Below are positions 23,593 through 34,060 of a stretch of 64,000 bases of DNA, piece after piece. Origin of the DNA: Apoderus coryli (taxonomy: Eukaryota > Arthropoda > Insecta > Coleoptera > Attelabidae); the NCBI GenBank assembly GCA_911728435.2, contig OU452202.1, positions 8,907,135 to 8,971,134 on the forward strand. The letters run 5' to 3'. Position 1 is the stretch's first letter; each line of letters opens with the position of its first letter. The translations under genes were made by a program, and so were the position numbers. Under the pieces are notes generated by a model. The model was not told the DNA's origin. It was given only the letters and a program-made list of their open reading frames with translations, and searched no databases.

Positions 23593-24625
23593 ATGGCGAG
23601 TCTATTAAGAATTCCGGAAATAATGAACTTTACCGGAAATGTTACAAAAATGGTCTATTTGGTATCAAAACTTCAATATATATCTAATTGCATCGGGTAA
23701 TCATGAAAGTGCTGATAATGTAATGTTTGTTTAAGATTTAGTAACAATAATCCGAAATTGCCAATACTCCAATACTATGCCTAGAAGGCCTTGGGAGAAA
23801 ATTGCTACTGATATTCCTTCCAGGGCTGTACTAATTTAGTTGTTATAGACTATTTCAGTAGATGGATTGAATTAAATATAAAACTGCTTCACAGGCAATT
23901 ACTTGCTTACAAAATATATTTTATATACATATACAATGAAATAATATCGGATAACAATTTAAAAATTTTGTGAATATTATAAATGCAGTTCATACAACTT
24001 CAAGTCCAAATCACCCTCGTAGCAATGTTTTAGCAGAAAAAGCTGTTAATATTTGTAAATGCTTTCTTAAAAAAGCAAATTTTGAGAACCAAATTGTCGA
24101 TTTTTTTCTTTTTAAATATCGTAATACGTCTTTACCGGATGTTGGTTTATCTCCTGCGCAAATGTTGTTTAATCGAAGATTAGTCGAAGATTAAACAACA
24201 TTACTTCAACCAAATAGTTTTTCAAAAAAAATTTCTGTACTAAAATCAAAAATAAACAATGAATACAAAAGAAATACTATGATAGAAATGTAAAAAACTT
24301 GGCAGAAGGAAAGATAGGTGATTTGGTAATGTTTAAATTAGGAAATCATTGGGAAAAGGGCATGATTACTAAAAAGTGTTCTGAACCTAGATCGATTGCA
24401 TCGGGTAATCATGAAAGTGCTTATAATGTAAAAGTGGCCATTCTATTGAACTTAATTGGTGATGCTGGTGTAAAAATTTATAGTACATTTAAATTAAAAA
24501 CTGATAAAGTAAAATTTGAAGATGTAATAAAAAATTCGAAAAATACGAACATTGTCTATGAGCGATATAAGTTTTTGGAATGTAAAATAAAACCAAATCA
24601 AACAACGCTATTATATTTTAATTAA
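23593..24625 (+). pseudogene. scrambled gypsy-like element: gag start, integrase, gag remainder
   Basis: ATG at 23593 opens a gag N terminus (MASLLRIPEIMNFTGNVTKM). At 23687-23713 the frame reaches a 27-nt segment that recurs at 24395-24421. Between them lies an integrase piece (about 23779-24190) with all three acidic residues (ATDI, ISDNN, LAEKAV) but stops and frameshifts, then a terminal GDLVMFKLG..W.KGMI..K segment (from about 24300) fused straight into the second gag block (NVKVAILLNLIGDAGVKIYS) to 24625. Gag should precede integrase by kilobases, so the order reflects rearrangement. Protease, RT and RNase H are missing. Confidence 0.75.
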
Positions 24626-24639
24626 TGGGTCGAAACTCA

Positions 24640-25329
24640 AGAAAGTATGTCTGGAATTTTAGGTAGTTTGAATCTGAAAATGAAGTAATTAATATTAAGT
24701 AATTCAAAAGACTTTACACTATGCATACTAATTACCTGTAACCGTATAAGCACGGAACAATATTCACGGTATTGTTCTTTCGAACAAGCTACAAAATGCC
24801 TTTTGCAGAAGTTGTTCTGACGCATATTATTAAGCGGCATATTATAACGGATTTAGCTTTAACTGAATTTCCCTTAATGAAAAATAACCAACAATCAACA
24901 ACTGCATTCTGTATATAATTATAATAGCTATAAAGAAAAATAATTTAATTCTTGAAAAATGTATGTTGACATTAAGAAAGATAATAATCTATATACCCAA
25001 AAAACAATTTTTAATACGCCTCTCCCATATAATACCTGGTATATCTAAACAAATTGACCGTCATTTTACAAAAGAGGCAAAGCCCCCGATTTAATATTTA
25101 TATTGAGTTGTTATTTCAGGCTGATTTATTAATGATACCATAATTTACACCTCTCTATTCATGATGATTGATGGCGGGCTATCGGATCCAATGGAGATAT
25201 TATTACATGTTGGAAGCGAGGAAAGAACAACGCATATAACAGAACGCGTTTTAAAAGCATTAAAGGTGATTTTCTTACATGAGTATTTATGACATAGGCC
25301 GTCCGCACCAATGCGCAGATAATAATATA
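24640..25329. other. no recognisable feature
   Basis: AT-rich. No coding similarity and no 3' LTR found. Confidence 0.4.
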
Positions 25330-25331
25330 TA

Positions 25332-26530
25332 CAGGGTGTCCGTAAAGTAACGGAACGGGCGATTATTTTCAAAATGCTATACGTCTGCTTTGATTTATGT
25401 ATATAGTAAACATATTTGAATCGAAATCTGCCACATAAACATAAAAATACAAAATTATTGGTAACTCAAAGATCTATACAGTTTGGATAAACTCCTTTGA
25501 ACATTGCAGACAAATGCAGCTTTTGCAGTCCACATCTCTTCCTTTTCGACTTAGAAAATGGTACTTCTTCAGCTTGTAAAGTAGTAGCAATCTTTTTCGG
25601 CATAGATTCGCGAAACTGGCGAGCAATGTTTTTGTTGCATATTCTCTTTTGAAGATATGGCTCACAAAGACAGCCTCCAAGTTTTTAAGAAAGCGTGCCG
25701 AGATAACTCGTGCCTGTTGCTTGAGCACTGATAAATTATTCTACTGTTAACTCCTGCTATATTTATTACACACTGAAAAATTGTCATTGGCCACCAGCGC
25801 GTCTAAGCCATACCAATGCCGATCGGCTTAAGTACTGTTATAAAACTCGTTAAATTCTGGTTTTCTTGTAACTTCATTTAAACTTGTTTTATTACTAAAC
25901 ATATGTAAATGGTTCTGATATAACTATATTATTCACATAAAAAATCAACGAAATACTAACCTTCTTGTCAAAAAAGTTAGACCCGATTATTGTTTCTTTG
26001 GATAAACACGTATAGGCAATAAAACGTGTGGTACAACACTAATATGCATACTGAGCAACTAGAGAATACACGAAGAAGCAGTGCTATATCTCATAAGATG
26101 TCGCTGTATTTATAATAAGTCAAGTGCTTGGAATCCGTAGGACCCATGCAGAGGACTTACGTGAATATTCCTCCAAAAAACAAAATTAAGTAGGTATTTT
26201 CGTTATTTCAATAATCACAAAGCGATACATCCAAAAGTGGATTAGAAGCTAAAAACCTTCATTTTCTCAAAAATTTTCTTATGTTACCCTACACATGTGG
26301 CACATTATTGTATTGAAGACGACAGCAGTAACTCAAAAGTGCTCTAAAAATAGGGATTGCAATTTGAAACAAACAGAACCTAGATGGTGGCACCTGCTAC
26401 AGATTTCGGATCAAATACGTAGGCTACAAAATTTCTAAACATAAATCTAAAAGGACGTGTTTTGGCTTTTCTATTAAAAATGTACCATATTGAAAATAAT
26501 CACCAGTTCCGTTACTTTGCGCTCACCCTG
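25332..26530. mobile_element. mariner/IS630-like MITE (1199 bp)
   Basis: TA (25330-25331 and 26531-26532) flanks inverted ends of nearly 50 bp: CAGGGTGTCC then AAAGTAACGGAAC and GATTATTTTCAA on the left, and the reverse complement with a few changes at 26484-26530. The interior has short ORFs only; the 84-codon minus-strand frame (25728-25474) shows no motif I can assign. Probably a deletion derivative of a TA-targeting DNA transposon. Confidence 0.75.
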
Positions 26531-26879
26531 TAGATTAGGGCTCACCTATGGCTTAGAGCCGTGACTATCTATATAGAAATATTTTAATTCTTTGGCGCAA
26601 ATTACTGTAGATAATGATCCAGATCGGACAGAATCATGCAGGCCAAACTATATGGCGGTTTTTCTTGAATAATTTTAAATAACTGCTAAAAACACTGAAA
26701 ACTTGTTTAAACCATTACATGTGATATATTGCATTAAATATCAATCAAAAATGAAAGGCTATATTTGAAAAGAACAAGTTGATGAGGGTTTTTCAAAAAA
26801 GAAACGTCGTGGTGAAAATTTGGAAACCCTATCTTATTCTCCTCAAAAAGTAACAAAGAAAATGTGCTCTTATTTTTTT

Positions 26880-27390
26880 TAATAATAATAATAGTCTTTA
26901 TTCACAACCATAAATTAACATACATTGTTTACCTACAAAAAATATCAGAAAGTCATAGGTCGAGGTTTGGATTCAATTTCATAAGCTATCTTATGAAAAG
27001 GATCCACTCTCGAGTGAAGATTCACTCTGTACACCTAACCTAAACTCAACGAGATTCTATATTCTACAGAGTAATTATATAAACTAAGCGTAAATATAAA
27101 TATTTAGATACAAACAAAAATAAGAGAAAAAACTAACAAAATAAATAATATTAATTTTAAAAGTAAAAACAGTATTCAGAATAATAATCTAAACCAAAGA
27201 ATGGGTATGATGGGTATGAGGCAGCACTAACGTTATATACATATTATAATAACTAATGAAAAGTATAATTGCCTCCCAACAACATATTTCGCAATTTCTT
27301 TTTGAAAGTATCTTTATTTAATGAGTTTAGTTCTTCTAGGAGGAATTGCAAATTTTGAAATCTGAATATGAAAAAGATCTTTTGAAGAAA
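26880..27390 (-). mobile_element. 3' end of a non-LTR retrotransposon
   Basis: On the minus strand a short coding tail (FLLEELNSLNKDTFKKKLRN, stop at 27255-27253) is followed by about 350 bp of UTR, a GAATAAAGAC polyadenylation-like signal and a TTA-repeat tail at 26880. The same ending (AATAAA..ATTATTATT) recurs in this window at about 40460, 41070, 45730 and 62700. 5'-truncated Jockey/CR1-type copy. Confidence 0.65.
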
Positions 27391-27766
27391 GTATATTTAT
27401 GTTTTATGTTTCGGTGCCGAAATGTAAGAACGGTAAAAATCATGGCAGAAATAAATAAAAACTAAAATGGCAAAAAATCGTTTGTTCAAAAATTCTCGAA
27501 AACGGCTAAAGTTAATTTACGTTTCATGACATCATTTAAAAGGTATTTAAATTGTGCAACCTTTCTTTAATTTAACCGACATTGTAACTCCAATCGTTTC
27601 CAAGATTCCAATGCTATCCCATTGTTATCTTGGACACAGTGTATAGTTATAAACATTTTTTAAATGCTAACTTAACTTTATGCATTTCTTTTAAAAGAGA
27701 AACTAAAATTTATTAAAAAATATTTATATTGAATTTGTAGTAGGTAGGTAGGTATAACTAAATATA

Positions 27767-28698
27767 TGCAGGGTGAGCTATCACTCATTACAAAAATTTT
27801 AACTGGAGGTACAGAAAAATAAGATTTAATAGAATCGCATTTCAAAAAATCTCCAACATTTTTAATAAGGCTGAAAATAATTTTTTGGTAAATTATATTA
27901 AACTCCATTTTGACGACGCCTATGACCGCCTGCCCAACTAAGTTTAAATTAGACATTAGTTTAAAGGTTATAATCCAGCGACATGTTGCCAAGTTGTTTG
28001 TTGTTATTTTTTGCTATTGAGATTTCGTTAATAATAAAATTGCTGCTTTGCAAAAACAAATTCCAAAAATATTTATCAGGTTATAATGCAGGTTTATACC
28101 GTAAGATTATTAACCGTATTTTTTTATTTGTTTCAATAGGTAAACACTTATCTATGCTTTGTTTGTGATGAAAGTGAACGGCGGAATTAGCGTAACTTTT
28201 TCACAACATTTTACGGTATAGGTTGTAGGCCTACATATTATTATTGTGATGAGCGAGAAGTTTCTGTTGTAAAACATGAACGGTTTATGTAAAATAATAA
28301 TCATTTTAGTGATTAAGTGCGTAAATAAAGTGAAGTTAACGGTGGCCTCTTCGAACATTTGGTTCTTTCGCTACGCGAGAAGTCGTTGTTGTAAAAATAA
28401 CCGATTTGAGTAAAATAATCGGACAACTTAGTGTGTTTGTGGCTTTTGTTATTAGTGTAGTTGTTATTATTAACAAAACTACAATTGACAACGCCGCGAA
28501 TATTATCCCTACAGCTGATCGTATGTTGGAAGTCATATTGAAAAGTTGTTGTCATAGACGCCGATTTACTGGGGAAAAACTTGGATTTGCCCCATTTTGT
28601 AAACATCGAATAAAAAATCCGAAACAATTTTTTTATAGTTTTTCATGCTTCTCTGAGCACGTGGTTAAAATTTTGGTACTGAATGATAGTTCACCCTC
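27767..28698. mobile_element. TA-flanked MITE (about 930 bp)
   Basis: The ends are inverted: GCAGGGTGAGCTATCA then AAAATTTTAAC at the left, GTTAAAATTTT then TGATAGTTCACCCTC at the right. TA lies outside both ends (27765-27766, 28699-28700). The interior contains two diverged copies of a segment with GCGAGAAGT and GTAAAATAAT blocks (about 28245-28310 and 28370-28435). The open frame 28406-28762 overlaps the right end and matches nothing known. Confidence 0.65.
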
Positions 28699-28700
28699 TA

Positions 28701-30078
28701 TACATGAGTTACTCGAAATCAACTACCAACATACTATTTTCAAAATTGACAGAATGTTGTAATTTTGTTATTATTTATGTATTGACAGTTTCATAAACAA
28801 TTTGATGTTTAGAAATAATGTAAAAGACAATTAGAATAATGCATCAAAGGTACCATTGCCAACTGAAACACGTAATTTGATTAAACGATTTCATATCTTA
28901 ACTAGTATGGATAAGAAATTATATTCGTTCAGTTCACTTGGTTCAAAAAAGAGCAAATATCCATGTAAGTATAGGAGGAGAAAAAATATGTATCAATTTT
29001 CAAATCCACTAGAAGAAGCTACAAAGGAAACTTTAATTAAATTTAAAAACTAATTCTAAATATCTGTCTGACATCCTTAAACTTGTCACTGCTCTATCTG
29101 TGTTTCATCCTGTACTTTAATATATACATCAGCTCCTACGTCCAATGTAATTATAAAATATACATGGTTTGGTGCGAAATCCATTATACAAAGCTCCTTT
29201 TCACACAGAGGGAGGTCGCATAAACTGGCTTCGTGTTATAATTAATTGGGTTATAGGGATGAGAGAGATAGAATAACATAATACCAGCTCTGTTTTAGTA
29301 ACACGCAAATTACTTTTCCGCTTGTCAAACAACCTACAGCGATACCAAAAAAATTGGCTCATACATTAATATATTAAAACAAATAATCTCACCTAAATAA
29401 AGCAGTATGCAATTAGCATAGACGTAATAATATAGAAGTTCACTCAGATGAAAATGATTGCAATTGTTATGTATTTGGAGACTACGCAAATCCATTTTTA
29501 GGGTCTCGAACCTTATTGTCTGTATCTAATTAAGTTTATATCATATTTGTTTCTGTATTAAAATAAATAATTAAGCGTGCCTCAAGAAAAACCACTACCT
29601 AACATTTAACTATAAATTTGCAGATATTAGCTTATGTTTCTTCGTATGTGATCTCAAGAGATTGCTCTTTGATGTTAGGCGATTCTCCAGTGCTTATATT
29701 TTTATTGTTTTTGTGAAATCTTTGAAGTATTTGTAATAATTTCTTTTTTAGGTGGATCGATTTTACTGACAGACTTCAGAATGCTAATTAGATGCAGTCG
29801 TTATATAACTTTTTGTATAAGAACTTGGTGGGTTTTTGATTTAATGTGACGTTTCCCCACTTATGTAAATTATTATTTAAATCACTAAACCCATATAATT
29901 CCAAACAACTTTTTCAAGCAACCAAACATACAAGACAATAATTGCACAATGGATTTGCTGTAGCCATCGCGTCACTATTCACATAAAAAACATAATTTAC
30001 TTACTCGTATAATATTATGATGTACCTAAATACTCGTAATATTGTTTTAAGATTTTACTTTCTCCATGCTATGGATAT
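28701..30078. other. no recognisable gene
   Basis: A 65-codon frame at 28856-29053 is lysine- and arginine-rich but unassigned. Otherwise AT-rich. Confidence 0.4.
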
Positions 30079-31229
30079 ACCAACAGAGTCAATAAGTCCA
30101 TAGGATAAGAAAAAAACAAAATATTGACAAAACTCGATTTTATTATTCAACATAGTTGCCTTGGAGGACAATACAACGAGAATAGCGGTTTTCCAACCAC
30201 TTTTATAGTACGATTTCTCTTTCTCGTCAAAATAGACCTCAGTCTCAGCGATTACTTCATCATTGGACTTAAATTTCTTTCCAGCAAGCATTCTCTTGAG
30301 ATCTAAAAACAGGAAAAAGTGGCTGGGGGCAAAATCTGGAGAGTACGGTGGGTGGGTAAGCAATTCGAGGCCCAAATCATTCAATTTTGCCATAGTTGCA
30401 TTGTCTTTGTGAAAAAACACTTTTTTCCTTTGCAAATGTGGCCGTGTCTTTGCGATTTCAGCCTTCAATCGATTCAAAAGTGCACAGTAATAGTCGCTTT
30501 TGATGGTGGTTCCTTTTTGGAGGTAGTTGAGGAATATTATTCCATTCGCATCCCAAAATACAGCCGTCATCACCTTACCGGCCGACTGTTGCGTCTTTGC
30601 TCGCTTTGGACTCGGTTTGTCGATTGCTGTTCACACAGCTGACTGTCTTTTCGATTCTGGTGTGTAATAGTGAAGCGATGTTTCATCCATTGTCACATAT
30701 CGACGATAAAATTCGATTATATTGGGGTTTAACAGCGCCAACCACTCCTCTGAAGAATCAATTCGTTGTTGTTTTTGATCGACTGTGAGCTCACGCGGCA
30801 CCCACTTTGTACACATCTTTGGCATACCCAAATGTTCGTGTAAACTGGTAAAACCACTACCACTATATCTTTACAATGTCAGCGACCTAGCTCGTGCACC
30901 ATCAATTTGCGATCGTTCATAACCAATTTGTGAATTTTGTTGACGTTTTCTGAAATAACCATTTGTCTCGATGGAGTCGAGTTCGGATAATGGTTATTAG
31001 GCCATTGTTTGGTTTTCATTGTATTTTTTTTTTTCGTCAAAAAGCAATGCTTTATCAAAACTCGAAATTCTTGCTTCTCAAAAAATGCTTTAACTCCCGA
31101 ATCAATAGTCAGATTGTTGTCAAATTTATACACGTATCATTTGAAGGTTAGTACTAAATAAAAATCATATGGAAAAAATTCTAGGAACGCCATCTATGTG
31201 TCATCCTACGGACTTATTGAATGACCTAA
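30079..31229 (-). mobile_element. degenerate mariner transposon
   Basis: The inverted ends share CAATAAGTCC.TAGGAT: at 30090-30106 on the left, and inverted within 31203-31220 on the right, where the outer end reads GACCTAA next to TA. The element is oriented on the minus strand and encloses the transposase relic. The left terminus is more degraded than the right, so its outer limit is approximate. Confidence 0.7.
30143..31133 (-). pseudogene. mariner transposase, third catalytic Asp lost
   Basis: The N-terminal helix-turn-helix (FRVLIKHCFLTKK, KQWPNNHYPNS) is followed by NVNKIHKLVMNDRKLMVHEL, then after breaks WVPRELTVDQKQQRID and YVTMDETSLHYYTPESKRQS with the first catalytic Asp. The next block (MMTAVFWDANGIIFLNYLQK, KVFFHKDNA) holds the second Asp. 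PPYSPDFAPSHFFLF follows, where His replaces the third Asp of the mariner D,D34D triad. About seven residues are also missing between the second and third catalytic positions. After YYKSG the frame shifts; the natural C terminus (IVLQGNYVE, stop 30145-30143) lies in another frame. Inactive. Confidence 0.88.
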
Positions 31230-31599
31230 TATATCTTATTTTAATGCACATATTAGGTTGGAAACATCGTTAACATTGCCAAACATACGTTAATATTTCT
31301 CCAAAAGAAATCTGAGCCATCATTACACACTTTCCGAAAAGCGAAAATTTCAATTTATTGGCAACGCTGTGCTTGCTCTACAATGTGTGGAACTTGAGTA
31401 AATGCATCTGTGTGCACCGTGAGATAGTGGTTAAATGAAAATTTTCCTAATTGTTGGATAGGACGAAATAGTCCTGTTATTCATTGGCCGCTCGTAGCTA
31501 ATAACGCTTGATTTCGTTCTTTGGGGGCAATAAAAAATAAAGTGTATGCTAAAAAGCTACACACCTGAGAAGAACTTTATGATAGGATCAGAGAAGCTG

Positions 31600-31607
31600 G
31601 TCGCAGT
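31600..31607. repeat. left 8-bp target duplication of second hAT relic
   Basis: GTCGCAGT, repeated exactly at 32972-32979. Confidence 0.85.
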
Positions 31608-32971
31608 CATGGCCGCCGGAAGGGGGGGGGGCAAGACGGGGCGCTTGCCCCCCCCCTGGAACACGTAAATACAGTAAAATATCACATACATAAGTTTAGT
31701 GGTAAATGATTTCAACCGTATCCAAGGTATACAGAATACTGCAGATTCTATCAAGAAAGTTATTAAATTTTTTCGTGACAGTCCATATAGAACAAAATAT
31801 GTCCCTAAAATCCCATTATTTTGTGACACGATGGTCCTCAAAGTACAAATCCATCAGAATATTTTCCGAAAATTACGAATAAATAAGAGGGGCTTTGGGA
31901 CATTTGGCTTATTCAATAGAATTCAGCACAAAGACACGATCAAAAGCTAATCAATTATTAGCTGCAGTTTCGACTTGTAAATTCATACTCTGTCTCCACA
32001 TCATTTCACATTATAGTGCTAAATTGGAACCGGTGTGCAACATACTACAAGGAAAAATAATAAATCTTCTCGACAAAAAACCATATTAAAACACTTTTGT
32101 CTGCACTAAAAAATCACAGATCTGACGCTGAAAAATATTTTAAGGAAATTTTCCAAAAATCTGTTGGTTGGTCATAAATTTGACATACCACTAAGAATTC
32201 CTAGACTGGGATCAAATCAAGTTTATAGAGCTAATTACGAAACGAAGTCTTGCGAGGAATATTACCGTGTTTCTTTTTTTATTACATTTATAGATTCAAT
32301 TATCCGCTCAATTGAGATAAGATTTTCGGAAGAAACAGAAATTGCATTTTCTTTGTGCCTGTTTCATCCAGAGTTAACTGTAACAGAAGAGTATAGGAAA
32401 TTAATAGAAAAAATTCCTAACATAGCCAAAGTATACGATTTAGAAAATTTAGAGACTGAGAGTGAAACATGGGATGAAATGTGGATAGAGAAAAATAAAA
32501 ATGAAAATATTCAGTTAGAGTTCGCCGATTTATTGGAAAAACATTGTGAGTTTTTCCCTAGTAACAAAAAAAGCAATTGCTATTTTTTTGGCTTTATCTC
32601 CAACAATGGCCACAATTATTAAAAGATCGTTTAGTACCTTAAGACGGGTGAATACCTGGTTAAGGTCTACCATGAGTGAAGAAAGACTATCTGGATTATG
32701 TCTTCTCAGCGTACACAGAGAACATGTAAATAAGAACAAAGACGTGTTTATTAAAAAAGTGATAGATCGATTTTCGCAAAAACGAAGGCATATTCTAGTG
32801 CTATTTTCTGATTAGACTTATGTTCAATTTATGTTATAACTTCAAAAGAAGTTGGATTGACTGTATAAGTATAGGTATTTTGCCACATATTATATACATA
32901 ATACTTTTGTTTTACTTACTTAGTATTTTTTGCCTTGCCCTCCCCTAATTTAATTACTTCCGGCGCCCATG
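31608..32971 (+). mobile_element. hAT element (1364 bp), N-terminal region deleted
   Basis: The termini CATGGCCGCCGGAAGG and CTTCCGGCGCCCATG are inverted, flanked by exact 8-bp duplications, so the insertion is complete at both ends. Just inside the left end is a C/G-rich tract (GGGGGGGGGGCAAGACGGGG) with a partner GCCTTGCCCTCCCC near the right end. The interior encodes transposase pieces only. A relative at 1126-2470 belongs to the same broad ZMYM-type hAT group but has different ends. Confidence 0.88.
31699..32815 (+). pseudogene. hAT transposase remnant (zf-TTF/ZMYM type)
   Basis: Pieces in several frames, in the right order for a hAT transposase: NRIQGIQNTADSIKKVIKFF (31699 onward), KANQLLAAVSTCKFILCLH and LEPVCNILQGK (31895-32089), the long helical insertion region (32164-32622, with FFITFIDSIIRSIEIRFSEE), and after a frameshift near 32560 the dimerisation block IFLALSPTMATIIKRSFSTL then ERLSGLCLLSVHRE, stop at 32815. 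The N-terminal TTF/BED zinc finger is missing. Frameshifts at about 31920, 32090 and 32560 make it non-functional. Confidence 0.85.
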
Positions 32972-32979
32972 GTCGCAGT
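32972..32979. repeat. right 8-bp target duplication of second hAT relic
   Basis: GTCGCAGT, an exact copy of 31600-31607. Confidence 0.85.
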
Positions 32980-33790
32980 ATAATAACTCTATAAGAAACG
33001 TAATTAGCAATAATTGGCGACGAATTGAAAATTCGGTGGATTAGTGGAAATTACTAATATTTCTCTTTGCTAATTGTGCGATAAAATTGTAATTGTTTTC
33101 CTAATAACCCCCAATAAAATCTTTCTAAAATTTTATTTCACAGAAGATTTTTTCTTGAGCACCCTGTATTTCATAACACTGAAAATCAGGACAATTGGGT
33201 TTTACGTTATCCTGAATGAGATCCCTTCCTCCTTTTTTTTTCTTCATAAAAATCCCTAATAATACTTTCTGCAATATACGCCAATAAAATGGGTGGTAGC
33301 TGGTAATGATTAGAGCACAACACTAAAATTACTCACTAGTTTATTGTACATTTTGAATACCAACCTAACAAAAAAAAGTTTATCAAAATCTGTCAAAAAA
33401 TAAAAGGTTACAAGGGCCCATAACGTGGACACAGTGTATCATCATCATATACAGGGTGAGTCAGGTTTTTGTAACCTGCCTTTAAAAACTTATAGAATAT
33501 CATTTTTAAGATGAAAATCCTATACAAACGTATATCTGTGGAAGCTTTGTTTCTGAGATACAGGGTGCCAAAATTTCCAGATTTTTATAAGGTTCCTTGA
33601 ACAGGAATCAATATTCATTATTATTACATAAAGCCACCCGCCAGGGAATTCCGGCACATCTAGTGACAGCAATAGGATATGATGGAGTTGTTGCTTCTCG
33701 TCCGACCATCGTTTGTGAACTGAGTTTCACCGGGCATATTACCTGCTCACACTAGATGTCGTCAAAAACATCTTGTTGTCTTTCAACTCT
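32980..33790. other. fragments of TA-ended foldbacks
   Basis: GGACACAGTGTA at 33428-33439 (same terminus as 27632-27643) lies next to TACAGGGTGAGTCAGG from 33451, so ends of two TA-targeting elements abut. Neither partner end is visible nearby. No coding sequence recognised. Confidence 0.5.
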
Positions 33791-33794
33791 CGTG

Positions 33795-33945
33795 CTAGAA
33801 ATTTGGGTCACACTGCCTGCCGATCACCACTGATGTCACCACTGATGAGTTGTGGATCAACGAAACGGCCCATCCAGTGAAAGCACGGTGGTGTGAACCA
33901 AATTTCCAACATAACTGGTTACTTTATGTAACAAGCAGTTCACAT
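33795..33945 (+). repeat. dispersed repeat, copy 1 (degraded hammerhead inside)
   Basis: Matches 60315-60472 over TTTGGGTCACACTGCCTGCC, GAGTTGTGGATCAACGAAAC and AAATTTCCAACAT, with an extra 12-bp local duplication (CACCACTGATGT). Upstream, 33755-33795 has counterparts near 60250-60310 in partly inverted order. Confidence 0.75.
33836..33880 (+). ncRNA. degraded hammerhead-like motif
   Basis: Core CTGATGA (33842-33848), stem II GTTG/CAAC (33849-33852 with 33858-33861) and GAAAC (33862-33866) are intact. The region corresponding to stem III and the cleavage site reads GGCCCATCCAGTGA, so the two-pair stem III is gone and stem I keeps only four of six pairs. The sibling at 60358-60402 retains all these parts, so this copy is best seen as an inactivated version. 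Confidence 0.6.
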
Positions 33946-34060
33946 AAACCATTATATACAAAAAAACTTTAACACCTTGTATGTTGGAAACAATGCATTT
34001 TCGAACGTGATAGGACCTTTTTTCCAAAATGACCTGATAAATCACCCCCTTCAATATTGC

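Larger units (their letters stand above)
22599..27641. mobile_element. TA-flanked composite with about 200-bp inverted ends
   Basis: The left end (22599-about 22810, starting CACTGTGTCCAAGATAA) is repeated inverted at about 27440-27641 (ending GGACACAGTG). TA dinucleotides flank both (22597-22598, 27642-27643), as for mariner/Tc1-type insertions. The interior holds a gypsy-like relic, a mariner-like MITE and a non-LTR tail. Either a long foldback that collected later insertions, or two neighbouring half-copies in opposite orientation; I cannot decide. Confidence 0.5.

Noticed and set aside
26800..26840. TTGATGAGGG...AAAGAAACGTC as a hammerhead
   Set aside because: C3 is not present and no stem II can form; similar TTGATGA...GAAAC patterns near 1795 and 22815 also lack stems.
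28406..28762. 118-codon ORF as a real gene
   Set aside because: It overlaps the right inverted end of a TA-flanked MITE and matches no protein family.
32546..32815. independent small ORF starting with ATG
   Set aside because: It is simply the last frame of the hAT transposase relic after a frameshift.
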